DNA of 64,000 bases, taken from contig CAVSNJ010000028.1 of assembly GCA_963729295.1 (NCBI GenBank), forward strand, positions 434,001-498,000, written 5' to 3'. This DNA is from DATJLY01 sp963729295 (GTDB lineage: Bacteria > Pseudomonadota > Alphaproteobacteria > ATCC43930 > CGMCC-115725). The position numbers and the translations under genes were made by a program. This document shows, piece by piece, positions 50,987 to 60,050 of the stretch (its first letter is position 1; the number at the start of each line of letters is the position of its first letter). Below the pieces are notes generated by a model, which did no database searches, had not been told where the DNA came from, and saw nothing but the letters and a program-made list of their open reading frames with translations.

Positions 50987-51703
50987 TCACGACCAGGAAA
51001 ATCTAGGCGGCCAATTCAAAGGCGATCCTGCCCGATTGAGTTGCCGTACGCCAATGATGATAGCCGTTCCCTGCACAGCGATGGACATGAGAATTGTCAC
51101 AATGGGCACCGCCAAATCCCGGGTTCCGGCGGCGAACTCGTCGCTACGGCTCAATAGAGCACCTGTGTCCCAAAGCGCATGTGCGACCACAGCGGCAGCG
51201 AGCGCTCCTCCTACGCAAACGAACCGTTTTCGACGGTCTGCGATCGCGACCGCTGTCCACACGCCAACAATGAAGCCATTTGCGGCAATAGTCGCCGTTG
51301 CGAGAAGAGATCTTAGTGTCGCAAGAGTCTGGGCGTCCGGATTGGATGGAACTGCCATTAGGGCAAGAATAATTTCCACCGCGTGAAACGACGCCCCAAT
51401 CGCAACTGCACCGATCACCGCATCGCGTGGCTGGGGAAAACGGCGATAGGTAAACCAAAGCAGCAATGCCGCGAGCTTCAAGGCCTCCTCGGGCAACGCT
51501 GCCTCGATCCATGCTTGCGCGAGGGCGTGCGTAATTGGATTGCCAAGGGAAAACAGGGCGGATCGAATTAGATATTCGACCGCCAGCGCACAAGAAAATG
51601 CTAGAGCGCCAAGCCAAACGAGTGCTCCATATTGCGCGGGTCGACCAGTCGGAGCGATCGCATACGCAAGCAAAACCGCCGCCAGAAGGAGTGCGAACGG
51701 CAT
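50987..51703 (-). CDS. PrsW-family intramembrane metalloprotease
   Basis: A 238-residue multi-spanning membrane protein with about seven hydrophobic helices. The three PrsW signature motifs are present in order: E-E-x-x-K (PEEALK), F-x-x-x-E (FHAVE) and H-x-x-x-D (HALWD), which form the intramembrane zinc site. PrsW relatives cleave anti-sigma factors or bacteriocin-related membrane peptides. ATG 51703 is preferred, with GGAGC just upstream; a TTG at 51727 is in frame. Base composition is visibly less GC-rich than the neighbours. The gene sits between two 81-bp copies of a CMD gene end, implying recent acquisition. No anti-sigma or immunity gene is adjacent. Confidence 0.87.
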   Translation of the reverse strand: MPFALLLAAVLLAYAIAPTGRPAQYGALVWLGALAFSCALAVEYLIRSALFSLGNPITHALAQAWIEAALPEEALKLAALLLWFTYRRFPQPRDAVIGAVAIGASFHAVEIILALMAVPSNPDAQTLATLRSLLATATIAANGFIVGVWTAVAIADRRKRFVCVGGALAAAVVAHALWDTGALLSRSDEFAAGTRDLAVPIVTILMSIAVQGTAIIIGVRQLNRAGSPLNWPPRFSWS

Positions 51704-51753
51704 AAGCTCCAATTGAATGCCTCCCAAACGGCAGTCACTGGCGCATGCTAGGA

Positions 51754-51834
51754 GCTACGGCACCGGCAGGAGGTTGGTCTCGCCGTCGTCGAGCTGCATG
51801 TCGAAGGCGCAGAGGAGCGCCGCGGTCGCCGCGT
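51754..51834. repeat. 81-bp direct repeat, right copy (3' end of CMD gene)
   Basis: Right-hand partner of the repeat at 50898-50978 (80 of 81 positions identical). It overlaps the true 3' end of the CMD-family gene, which therefore remains intact. Together the two copies bracket the PrsW-type gene. Confidence 0.88.
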
Positions 51835-52354
51835 AGTTCCCCATCAGCGACACGAGATCGACGAGCTTCCGGGGGCCATACTTCTCGAGGAGACGCTTGA
51901 ACGTCTCCGGCTTGACCTTGCGCGCGCCCCAGACCTCGCGGCCGAACTCGATGATGAGGGCGTCGGCCGGATCGAGCCCCGCGGTCGGGCGGCGGTGCTT
52001 CACCGCGTCGATCGTCGCCTGCGCCACGCCTTCCTTCCGCGCCTCGGGCTCGTGCGCCGCCCATTCGAAGCGGCTGTCGTTCTCGCGCGCGGTGATGAGG
52101 ATCGCGACTTCGCGCTCGTGCGGCGTGAAGCCCGACTCGAAGCGGAGATAGCGGTTCGAGGGATCCGACATGCGCGCGTACTTGCCGCTCCAGAGGCGAA
52201 TGCCGCCGGGGCCGGCGAGGCCGCGGATCATCTTGCCGCCGGGGCTCGACAGGCGCTCGAACGCGGCGCGCCCGTCGGCGTCCATCTCCTCGGGCTTCGG
52301 CAGCGGGAGGCGGAAGCGCGACTGCGGATCGATATCGGGGGGAAGATTAGCCAA
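51755..52354 (-). CDS. Carboxymuconolactone decarboxylase-family protein, copy 2
   Basis: A 199-residue helical CMD-superfamily protein: LPLPKPEEMDADGRAAFERLS, GFTPHEREVAILITARENDSRFEWAAHEPEARKEGV, then YGPRKLVDLVSLMGNYAATAALLCAFDMQLDDG. The E-W-x2-H stretch occupies the position of the AhpD redox motif but has no Cys. The start is a TTG at 52354: AGGAGG (52362-52367) lies 7 bp upstream and no in-frame ATG fits. It follows the frameshifted amidohydrolase by 11 bp, so they were one operon. Its 3' end is duplicated at 50898. Confidence 0.83.
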   Translation of the reverse strand: MANLPPDIDPQSRFRLPLPKPEEMDADGRAAFERLSSPGGKMIRGLAGPGGIRLWSGKYARMSDPSNRYLRFESGFTPHEREVAILITARENDSRFEWAAHEPEARKEGVAQATIDAVKHRRPTAGLDPADALIIEFGREVWGARKVKPETFKRLLEKYGPRKLVDLVSLMGNYAATAALLCAFDMQLDDGETNLLPVP

Positions 52355-52365
52355 AGTGAAACCTC

Positions 52366-53351
52366 CTAGAGCGCGAAGACGCGTTCGGAATTGAGGTGAT
52401 AGAGCTTCTGCATATCGGCGTCGGAGAGATCGAGCGCGTCGACCGCCGCGACCGATTCGCGCACCTCTTCGAACGGCCAATCGGCGGCGAACAGCACGTT
52501 GTCGATGCCGATCTGCTCGATCGTCATCTTCAAGGGTGCGGCGAAATTCATGCCGCTCGTGGTGACGACGACGTTGTCGCGGAAATAGTCGCTGGGCTTG
52601 CGCTTCAGCTTCGGCGCCGTCCCCGCCATCTCGTGCTCCCAGAAATAGCGGTTGTCGATGCGGTCGAGATGGAACGGGATGCCCTCGCCCATGTGGCCGA
52701 TCACGATCTTCAGCTTCGGGAAGCGGTCGAACACGCCGTTGCCGATGAGGCGGATGACATGCGTGCCGACCTCGGCCGCCCACGACCAGCCGATCTTGAA
52801 GCCCGTAACCTGGAACGGCGCGATCATCTGCGGCGAGGGATCGCGCGGATGGATGTAGATGGGCTTGCCCATCGCCTCCACCGCCTCGAAGATCGGCCAG
52901 AATTTCGGGTCGTCGTAATATTCGCCGTTGGCGTGCGAATTGATGATGCCGCCCTTTGAGGCCGAGCTTCTTGACGGCGCGCTCGAGCTCGCGCGCGGCG
53001 CGTTCGGGATCGCGCGGCGCATAAGCGGCAAGCCCGGTGATGCGGCCCGGATATTTCTTGCGCGGCGTCCGCGAGCCGGTCGTTCGAGAGCGCGGCGAGC
53101 TCGTTCCCCTGCACCGGGTCGATGTCCTGGATGACGGCGCCGGCCAAGACGCAGACCTGCGTCGCGATGCCGTCCTCGTCCATCGCCTTGATGCGGCCCT
53201 CGCCGAGATCGAGCAGGCCCTGGAACACGTGGCGCCGCATCTCGTTGGGCGGCCCCGACTGCTCGTTGAAGCGCAGCTTCGCGATCTCGGGGATGGTGAA
53301 GCCTTCCTCGACGGCGATGCGGCGGTAGCGTTCGTTCTTCAGCTCGGGCAT
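52366..53351 (-). pseudogene. Amidohydrolase_2 family gene, copy 5, with two frameshifts
   Basis: A gene for a 327-residue amidohydrolase is recovered by removing two extra bases. The 5' part (from 53351) encodes MPELKNERYRRIAVEEGF to ALSNDRLADAA. One extra base at about 53058-53066 then shifts the frame, and the next stretch reads KKYPGRITGLAAYAPRDPER in another frame. An extra T in TTT (52954-52956) shifts it again to GGIINSHANGEYYDD. The final part carries IYIHPRDPS, VIGHMGEGIPFH and LFAADWPFE, a good metal site. The remaining sequence is fully conserved, so the breakage is recent or the two indels are sequencing errors. The N-terminus has A-V-E-E-G-F in place of H-x-H. Confidence 0.85.
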
Positions 53352-53366
53352 TTCCTCTTCTCTACT

Positions 53367-54599
53367 CTAGCGATGATGCGGCGCGTTCTCGTAGTGGAGG
53401 CGCAGCAGGTCCATGCCGTAATCGTTGCCGTTGGGCGTGCGCACGATGGTGTGGACATGGAATTTCGCGGGCGCCGCGTTGGTCAGGAACACGCCGCCAT
53501 GATGGTCGAACTCGATCATCACCACCGGGCTCTGGATGCGGTAGTAGAACGGGCTTTCCTCGTCGAAGCCGCCGATCCAGCAGAAGCGCGTCTCGGCCAG
53601 GTGGCGCTCGATCTCCGCCATGCGCGCCGTCTCCGGCCCCGCGGGCAGCGGCGCGATGTAGCAGGCGCAAAGCTCGATGAGGCGCTTCTTCTGCTCGGCG
53701 GTGAAGTCGCGCGCGCGGATCCCTTCATACGGGATGATGCGGTTGTCCTGGTACGCGCCGCCCAGATGCAGATTGTCGGCGAAATGACGCCGGCCCGGCG
53801 GCAGATCGCCGCCCACCATCGAATGCGCGACGATCGCCTGGCGCTGCTGATAGGGCGACAGCGCGTGCATCAGGGCAAGGCCCTTCCTCTCCTCGTCCTC
53901 GAAGATGCGCGTGCCCTTGAACGGACCTTCGTCGGCATAGGAGGGCTCGGCGCCCCAAAAGATCGGCGCAAGCGCCATCTGATTGCCGATGACGAGGCAG
54001 TTGAGGCTCAGATGATGGCCGAAAAGCTGCCAGCCCCAAGGTTCGCTCGGACCGGGCTCGCCGAAGAGGCAGAAGATGAAGCTCCACTCGCCCAAGACAT
54101 GCGGGCCGCCGACGAGATCGCCGAGGAAGCGGTTCAACCGCATCACGTCGCGCGTCATCTCGACGCCCTTGGCCGAGAGGCTCGCGCGCAGCACGTCGAG
54201 CACCGACTCTTTCAACGCATCCGATACTTCCTCGAGGCGGAGCCCGTAATCCTCGACATAAAGCTCGGTGTTCTGCCAGCTCCGCCATTTCTCCGACACG
54301 ACCGGGAAGCACGATTTCGCGCGCTGCTCGGGCGAGAGCCGGGAGAGAAGCGCCTTCGCGGCCGCGATCATCGCATCGGCCGGCGCGCCGTTGGGGCCGA
54401 GCGCGAAGAGGCCAGGCACGACGAGGCCGTCAGTGGTAATGCCGCGGAACGGCTCGTCGAGCTTTGCCTTCCACGCCGCGGCCATCGCCTGGCCGCGCGG
54501 GCCGCTGCGCCGCGTCTGCGCGTGGATGCGCGCGGAGGGGCCGGCGATCTTGTTTTGCGCCGGCGTCGGCAGATAGGGGCGGAAGTCGGACGTGCTCAT
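53367..54599 (-). CDS. DUF3500 domain protein
   Basis: A 410-residue cytoplasmic protein matching DUF3500 by its characteristic features: an N-terminal segment with GITTDG, MHALSPYQQRQAIV, GAYQDNRIIPYEGI and the C-terminal VMIEFDHHGGVFLTNAAP and FHVHTIVRTPNGNDYG. The His-rich C-terminus (EFDHHGG, HVHTIVR) could bind a metal. Family members are widespread but unassigned. It begins 15 bp upstream of the frameshifted amidohydrolase on the same strand and is probably co-transcribed with it and the CMD gene. The ATG at 54599 is chosen over upstream in-frame starts because the domain begins there. Confidence 0.78.
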   Translation of the reverse strand: MSTSDFRPYLPTPAQNKIAGPSARIHAQTRRSGPRGQAMAAAWKAKLDEPFRGITTDGLVVPGLFALGPNGAPADAMIAAAKALLSRLSPEQRAKSCFPVVSEKWRSWQNTELYVEDYGLRLEEVSDALKESVLDVLRASLSAKGVEMTRDVMRLNRFLGDLVGGPHVLGEWSFIFCLFGEPGPSEPWGWQLFGHHLSLNCLVIGNQMALAPIFWGAEPSYADEGPFKGTRIFEDEERKGLALMHALSPYQQRQAIVAHSMVGGDLPPGRRHFADNLHLGGAYQDNRIIPYEGIRARDFTAEQKKRLIELCACYIAPLPAGPETARMAEIERHLAETRFCWIGGFDEESPFYYRIQSPVVMIEFDHHGGVFLTNAAPAKFHVHTIVRTPNGNDYGMDLLRLHYENAPHHR

Positions 54600-54663
54600 C
54601 GGCACAGTCTGCGCAAAAGTGCGCGCGGTTTCCAGTGGGCGCATATCCTGCAATAATCGCCCC

Positions 54664-55842
54664 ATGCCAGACCGATACGAACACTCCTCCACGCTCGTCG
54701 CCAAGGCGCGGGCATTGGACCCCCTCTTGCGCGCCGAGGCGGGAAAGCACGAGCGCGACGGGCGCTTGTCGGACACGACCATCGCCGCGCTGAAAGACGC
54801 GGGCTTCTTCGGGCTCCTCGTGCCGAAATGCTTCGGCGGCTTTGAGGTGGGGCCGGTCGAGGCGCTGGCGATCTACGAAGCGCTCGCCGAGGCCGACGGC
54901 TCGACCGGCTGGGTGCTGATGGCGTGCAATGTCGGCACCGGATCGGCCGCGGGCTATCTGCCGCCCGCGGGCGCCAACGCCGTCTTCGGCAAGCGCATCC
55001 CGATCATCGCCGGCGAAGGCGGCCCGCGCGGGCGCGCGGTGCGCGAGGGCAAGGGCTATCGCCTCACCGGACGCTGGAGCTATGGCAGCGGCACCCTGCA
55101 CACGGAATATCTCCACACCGGCGGCATGGTGATGGAGAACGGCAAGCCCAAAGAAGCGCTCACCTTCATCGTGCCGACGAAAGAAGCGAAGTTTCTCGGC
55201 AACTGGGACGTGCTGGGCTTGAACGGCACGGGCAGCGTCGATTACGGGCTCGAGAATGTCTTCGTGCCCGAGGAGATGACGCATTCGCCCAACCTGGTCG
55301 AGGGGCGCCAAGGCGGAAGCCTCTACCGGCTCGGCATCGTCGGCATGTCGCCCTTGGGCCACACCGGCTTCACGCTGGGCCTGGGGCGCCGCATCCTCGA
55401 CGAGTTGAGGGCGCTCGTCCACGCACCCACGGGCCGGCCGAGCCCCTTGGCCGAGTTCGGCGGCTCGACCAGCTTCCAGGAGAATTTCGCCGCCGCCGAA
55501 GCGAAGTTCCGCGCCGGCCGCGCCTTCTGCTACGAGGTGTGGCGCGACGTGCAGCAGACGCTCGACCGCGACGAACCGTGCTCCATGCGGCAATTCACGC
55601 TGATGCGCCTCTCTCTCAACCACATCACGACGGCGATGACGGAGATCGTCACCTTCGTGCACCGCGCGGGCGGCGGCGTGGCGCTGCGCTCCGGCATCCT
55701 GCAGCGCTGCTTCCGCGACATGTTCGGCGCGACTCAGCACCGCATCGTCTCGGCCAACATGCTCGGGGAATGCGGGCGCGAGCTCCTGGGCCTCGCCGAG
55801 GGCAAGGAATGGCAGAGCCGCGGCCTCGTCGACCGCGCGTGA
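54664..55842 (+). CDS. Acyl-CoA dehydrogenase-like flavin monooxygenase (HsaA/HpaB-type partner)
   Basis: A 392-residue protein with the acyl-CoA dehydrogenase fold: N-terminal helices (DTTIAALKDAGFFGLLVPKCFGG), a middle beta-domain (YRLTGRWSYGSG) and the C-terminal helical domain (Acyl-CoA_dh_2). The general base Glu of true acyl-CoA dehydrogenases is not evident, and the GRWSYGSG segment matches flavin-dependent hydroxylases such as HsaA and DszC. It is followed after 7 bp by an HpaB-type gene, so the two are one transcript. It likely needs a flavin reductase, which is not in the window. Substrate unknown. Confidence 0.82.
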   Translation: MPDRYEHSSTLVAKARALDPLLRAEAGKHERDGRLSDTTIAALKDAGFFGLLVPKCFGGFEVGPVEALAIYEALAEADGSTGWVLMACNVGTGSAAGYLPPAGANAVFGKRIPIIAGEGGPRGRAVREGKGYRLTGRWSYGSGTLHTEYLHTGGMVMENGKPKEALTFIVPTKEAKFLGNWDVLGLNGTGSVDYGLENVFVPEEMTHSPNLVEGRQGGSLYRLGIVGMSPLGHTGFTLGLGRRILDELRALVHAPTGRPSPLAEFGGSTSFQENFAAAEAKFRAGRAFCYEVWRDVQQTLDRDEPCSMRQFTLMRLSLNHITTAMTEIVTFVHRAGGGVALRSGILQRCFRDMFGATQHRIVSANMLGECGRELLGLAEGKEWQSRGLVDRA

Positions 55843-55849
55843 GGGACGC

Positions 55850-57298
55850 ATGGGCATAAGGACGGGCGCGCAAGTCCTCGAGGGCCTGCGCGACGGGCGC
55901 GAAATCTTCATCGAGGGCGAGCGCGTCAAGGACGTGACGAAGGACCGGCGCTTTGCCGGCGCCGCGCGCACGCTCGCCCATCTCTACGATATGCAGCACG
56001 AGGCCGATCTCGCCGAGCGGCTCACCTATCGCTCGCCCACGACCGGCGAGCGCGTGGGCCTGTCCTTCATCGAGCCCAAGACGCGCGACGAATTTGCCGC
56101 GCGGAGCCGCATGATAAAACTGTGGCACGACGAGACGCTCGGCATGATGGGCCGCGCGCCGGATTTTCTGAACGTGCTGCTGAGCTCGTTTGCCACGGGC
56201 GCCCAGTTCTTCGGCGAATATGCGAAGAACGTGCGGGCATATTATGAATTCGCGCGCGAGCGCGACCTCGTTTCGACGCACAGCCTCACGAACCCGCAAG
56301 TGGACCGCACCAAGAACGTCGCGGCGCAGGCGAAGGACCTGGCGGCGAAGGCCGTCCGCGACAACGACAAGGGCATCGTCATCCGCGGCGCGCGCATGCT
56401 CGCGACATTGGGCGCGCTGTCGGACGAAATCCTCGTCTTCTCGGCGCCCTCATTCCCGCTGCCGATGACCGAGGAGGCGAAGGCGTTCGCCATCGGCTTC
56501 GCGCTGCCGGTCGCGACGCCGGGCATGCGCTTCATCTGCCGGCCGAGCGTGATGCACGGGGGTCCTGCGCTCGACCATCCGCTGTCCGCGCGCTTCGATG
56601 AAAGCGACTGCATGGTGGTGTTCGATGACGTGCTGGTGCCGTGGGAGCGCGTCATCTGCTATCGCGACATCGCCGTGCACAACACGGTCTATGCCACGAC
56701 CGGCACGCGCTTCGCGATCGGGCACCAGACCGCGATCCGCGACCTCGCCAAGGCCGAGTTCATGATGGCGCTCGCGTTCACCATGGCGCGCACGACGAAG
56801 GTCGACGAGTTCCTGCACATCCAGGGGCTGTTGACCGAGCTCATCAACGATGTCGAGGTGCTGCGCTCGTGTCTCATTTCGTCCGAGGCGGCGGCAACGA
56901 CGATGCCGCACGGGCTCGTGGTGCCGGCGGGCGGGCCGCTGACCGCGATCCGCTTCCTCTTCCCGCAGATGTACCGGCGCGCATGCGAGATCATCCAGAT
57001 CATCGGCGCCGGCGGCCTCGTCATGGTGCCGTCCTTCGCGGAATTTGCCGGCGCCGCCGCGGCCGACGTCGAAGCTTACGCGCAGGCCGCGGGGGCCGAT
57101 GCCAGGAACCGGGTCAAGCTCTTCCGCCTCGCGTCCGATGCGGCGCTGTCGAGTTTTTCCGGGCGCCAGCAGCTCTACGAGCGCTATTTCGCCGGCGACC
57201 CGGTGCGCTCGGCGCAAGGCGTCTACATGGGCTACGACAAGGAGCCGCATGTCGAGCGCATCTGGCGGCTGCTGGAGCGGTTCGAGACGGAGTGCTGA
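55850..57298 (+). CDS. 4-Hydroxyphenylacetate 3-monooxygenase oxygenase component (HpaB family)
   Basis: A 482-residue two-component flavin hydroxylase. HpaB signatures: N-terminal GAQVLEGLRDGREIFIEGERV, MIKLWHDETLGMMGRAPDF, FARERDLVSTHSLTNPQVDRTK, the C-terminal FDDVLVPWERV and GAGGLVMVPSFAEF. Length matches the family (480-520). It should ortho-hydroxylate a phenolic ring with FADH2 supplied by a separate reductase (HpaC), not seen here. It shares a transcript with the acyl-CoA-dehydrogenase-like gene. Its stop abuts the stop of the convergent Rieske oxygenase gene (57298/57299), with no terminator between. Confidence 0.88.
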   Translation: MGIRTGAQVLEGLRDGREIFIEGERVKDVTKDRRFAGAARTLAHLYDMQHEADLAERLTYRSPTTGERVGLSFIEPKTRDEFAARSRMIKLWHDETLGMMGRAPDFLNVLLSSFATGAQFFGEYAKNVRAYYEFARERDLVSTHSLTNPQVDRTKNVAAQAKDLAAKAVRDNDKGIVIRGARMLATLGALSDEILVFSAPSFPLPMTEEAKAFAIGFALPVATPGMRFICRPSVMHGGPALDHPLSARFDESDCMVVFDDVLVPWERVICYRDIAVHNTVYATTGTRFAIGHQTAIRDLAKAEFMMALAFTMARTTKVDEFLHIQGLLTELINDVEVLRSCLISSEAAATTMPHGLVVPAGGPLTAIRFLFPQMYRRACEIIQIIGAGGLVMVPSFAEFAGAAAADVEAYAQAAGADARNRVKLFRLASDAALSSFSGRQQLYERYFAGDPVRSAQGVYMGYDKEPHVERIWRLLERFETEC

Positions 57299-58552
57299 CT
57301 ACTCCGCCGGCACCGGCACGCGCTGCGCGCGGGCGAGGCGCGCCTCGTAGGTGCCCATCCAAGGCTCGCCGCGCGGCGCGATATATTGTCCGCTGCGCGC
57401 GCCCAAATAGATCATCGGATCGTCGACGCCGGGCGGAATGACGCCGTCCTCGGCAAAGGCGCGCACCGTGCGCAGGATGCGGCGCCGCGTATTCGCGATC
57501 ATCAGATCGCTCGGCGCCAAATTCTCGAGCGCGTGATCGACGATCTCGCCCATGCTCTCGGTGATCATCTGGTCCTGGCCGTGCACGGACTCGATGCCGG
57601 TGTAGCTTGCCATCGTGCGCTGCGCCTCGCGGTCGATCTGGTGATCGTTGTCGCGGTTCGCCGCCATGCGGAAGCGGCCGTACCATTGCGTCGAGTTCGG
57701 CAGGAGCTCGGGCACCTCGAAGCGGATGCCGGCGAGCATGATGAACATGGTGTGCGTGTCGTCCATCGGGACCCAGGCGCGCGCGTTGATGTGCTGCTCG
57801 AAATCGCCCTGCGGGATCTCGGTCCAGAACGGGAAGAGATATTGCGCGCAGCGGTAATGCACATGGTTGGCGTCGGCGTCGCGATATGCGGCGTACATCG
57901 TGCCCCATTTCGTCTCGGCGAAATGATAATCGGGCGTGCGGCTATAGACCGTGTAGTAATAGGGGTCGTCGGGCGACATGGCGCGCGGGTCGAGATGCCC
58001 CGCATGCAGGAAGCCGAAATGCGAGGTGTCGATCTCGCCCTCGATCGCCTGGAGCCAGTTGCAGTCGCGCTGGACGAACGTCACCTGCGCGCCGGAAATG
58101 AGCGAAGCCTCGATCGCGGGCAAGGGCGGCGGCTCCTTGCGCGGGCCCATATAGGTCCACACAATGCCGTTGCGCTCTTTCGCGGGATAGGCTCTTGCGC
58201 GCACCTTGTCGGCGAAGGCCTGGTGCGGCGGCAGATTCGCCTGGTCGAGGCAGGCGCCGCTCACGTCGTATTTCCAGCCGTGATAGACACAGCGCAAGCC
58301 GCCCTCTTCGTTGCGCCCGTAAAAGAGCGAGGCGCAGCGATGGGGACAGCGGTGATCCATGACGCCGACGCGGCCCGCGCTGTCGCGCCACGCGATGAGC
58401 TTCTCGCCCAGGAGAACGAGCCTGACGGGCGCGCCGTCGGCGACGAGCTCCTCGGATTTCGCGGCCGGGATCCAGTATTGCCGCATGAAATCGCCCGTCG
58501 GCGTGCCCGGCCCGACGCGGGTGAGATAGGCGCTGTCCTCGGCGTTGAGCAT
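57299..58552 (-). CDS. Rieske non-haem iron oxygenase, alpha subunit, copy 1
   Basis: A 417-residue ring-hydroxylating or demethylating oxygenase. The Rieske motif is C-P-H-R-x(about 17)-C-x2-H (DHRCPHRCAS, then GLRCVYHGWKY; about residues 68-95). The mononuclear iron region holds D-x2-H and a second His in EIDTSHFGFLHAGH (about 175). The absence of a small beta-subunit gene points to a monomeric or homomeric type like vanillate or phthalate oxygenases. It needs a reductase; the nearest in this window is the PDR-type gene at 27565. The ATG has GGAGGCATCG upstream. Co-directional with a related oxygenase 10 bp upstream. Confidence 0.88.
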   Translation of the reverse strand: MLNAEDSAYLTRVGPGTPTGDFMRQYWIPAAKSEELVADGAPVRLVLLGEKLIAWRDSAGRVGVMDHRCPHRCASLFYGRNEEGGLRCVYHGWKYDVSGACLDQANLPPHQAFADKVRARAYPAKERNGIVWTYMGPRKEPPPLPAIEASLISGAQVTFVQRDCNWLQAIEGEIDTSHFGFLHAGHLDPRAMSPDDPYYYTVYSRTPDYHFAETKWGTMYAAYRDADANHVHYRCAQYLFPFWTEIPQGDFEQHINARAWVPMDDTHTMFIMLAGIRFEVPELLPNSTQWYGRFRMAANRDNDHQIDREAQRTMASYTGIESVHGQDQMITESMGEIVDHALENLAPSDLMIANTRRRILRTVRAFAEDGVIPPGVDDPMIYLGARSGQYIAPRGEPWMGTYEARLARAQRVPVPAE

Positions 58553-58562
58553 CGATGCCTCC

Positions 58563-59873
58563 TCAGGCCGCGGGCGCCTTCTTCGCCGCCGCGAGATTGA
58601 GCTCCTCCGGCGCCACGGCGAGCGTGCGCCAGTCGGTCTTCTTCGCCACCATACCCTCGAACGAGGCGAGCTTCACCTGCGGGATGCGCCGGCCCTCGGC
58701 GCCGATCGCCGCGCCGCCGTCGCGCATGCGCTTGGCCGCCGCCACCATCTGGCGCCGGAACTGCGCCACGGCGAGATCGCTCGTGCCGAGATAATCCTTG
58801 GTGCGATCGACGATCGGCCCCATCGATTCCCACATCGCCATGTCCTGCGCCGGGATGCCGGATATCCCGGTGAAATCGCCGCGCTTCATGGCGTCGCGAT
58901 CCTGCAGGAAACGATTGTCGAGCGTGCGGACTTTGCGATAGTTCCGATCGAGATCAACGCCGACCGTGGCGGCGCAGAATTTGCGCCATGCATCCTGATC
59001 GATGCCCTTGCCCTTCTGCTCGTGCCAGGCGACCCAGTAGAACATGGCGTTGCCATCGTCGACCGGCACCAGCATCTGCGCCAGCTTGTACTGGTCGTTG
59101 GGCGGGATGAGCACGGTGACGGGCGCGATGTAGAGCGTGGTGCGGACGTAATCCTGCGTCTCGGGATTGAGGATCGGCTTGCGGATCGCGGCATAGCGGA
59201 AGCCCCACTCCGTCTCCTGCACCTGGATGCGCGGCGATTTGTCGGTCGAGGGGCGCGGCCACACGGTCCCGGTCGCCTTGGCGCCGTCAACGGCCATCGT
59301 CGGCATGTTCGAGGAATGGAGACTCGAGCTGTGCGCCGAATCGATCGAGCCTTCGAGCACCTGCGCCCAGTTGCAGGCGACATGCATCTTGACGATCGCG
59401 ATGCGCGTGTCGGGCGTCGGCGCCCAGGCCGGCGGCTCGAATTCGCGCAAGGTTTCCGCGGGCCCCATATAGACCCAGACGAAGCCGCCGCCCTCGCGCA
59501 CCGGATAGGATTTGTGCTTCATGGTGCCGCCGAGCCGGCTGCCCTCGGGCTCCGAGGCCATTTCCAGGATGTTGCCGTCGACGTCGATCTTCCAGCCGTG
59601 ATAGAGGCAGCGCAGGCCGCATTCCTCGTTGCGCCCGAAGGCGAGCGACGCGCGGCGGTGCGGGCAATGCTCGTCGAGCGCGCCGAGGCGCCCGGCGCTG
59701 TCGCGGAAGAGGACGAGGTCTTCGCCCAGGAGCCGGAAGCGCACCGGCGCGCCGTCGCGCTCGGCCACCTCCTCGGACATGCAGGCGGGAAGCCAGTGCC
59801 GCCGCATGATGCGGCCCATCGGCCAATCGCCCTCGACCCGGCACAGGAGATCGTTTTCCTCGGCGGTGAGCAT
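58563..59873 (-). CDS. Rieske non-haem iron oxygenase, alpha subunit, copy 2
   Basis: A 436-residue paralogue of the next gene, with the Rieske motif DEHCPHRRAS and GLRCLYHGWKI (about 68-95). The iron region has VLEGSIDSAHSSSLHSSN, with Asp-x2-His and a second His. The substrate-binding half differs clearly from copy 1 (VPVDDGNAMFYWVAW), so the two probably act on different compounds. ATG 59873 is chosen, with a GGAGGGTCGCC site upstream; much longer in-frame extensions upstream run antisense to the gene at 60051 and were rejected. The two oxygenase genes are 10 bp apart, giving a probable operon. Confidence 0.88.
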   Translation of the reverse strand: MLTAEENDLLCRVEGDWPMGRIMRRHWLPACMSEEVAERDGAPVRFRLLGEDLVLFRDSAGRLGALDEHCPHRRASLAFGRNEECGLRCLYHGWKIDVDGNILEMASEPEGSRLGGTMKHKSYPVREGGGFVWVYMGPAETLREFEPPAWAPTPDTRIAIVKMHVACNWAQVLEGSIDSAHSSSLHSSNMPTMAVDGAKATGTVWPRPSTDKSPRIQVQETEWGFRYAAIRKPILNPETQDYVRTTLYIAPVTVLIPPNDQYKLAQMLVPVDDGNAMFYWVAWHEQKGKGIDQDAWRKFCAATVGVDLDRNYRKVRTLDNRFLQDRDAMKRGDFTGISGIPAQDMAMWESMGPIVDRTKDYLGTSDLAVAQFRRQMVAAAKRMRDGGAAIGAEGRRIPQVKLASFEGMVAKKTDWRTLAVAPEELNLAAAKKAPAA

Positions 59874-60050
59874 GGCGACCCTCCGCTTCGCCTTGTAGTC
59901 GCGGCAAGCGGACTCGTAAAGGGTCCGTGACGGCGCCGCGACGCGCACGGAGGGCGGGTTTTTGCCGTGCGGATCGAGCGTACGCGCCGGCCTGCGGGGG
60001 ATTGCAACGCGCGGCGCGCGATGACACGCTCCGGCGCACGGGAGGAAAGA

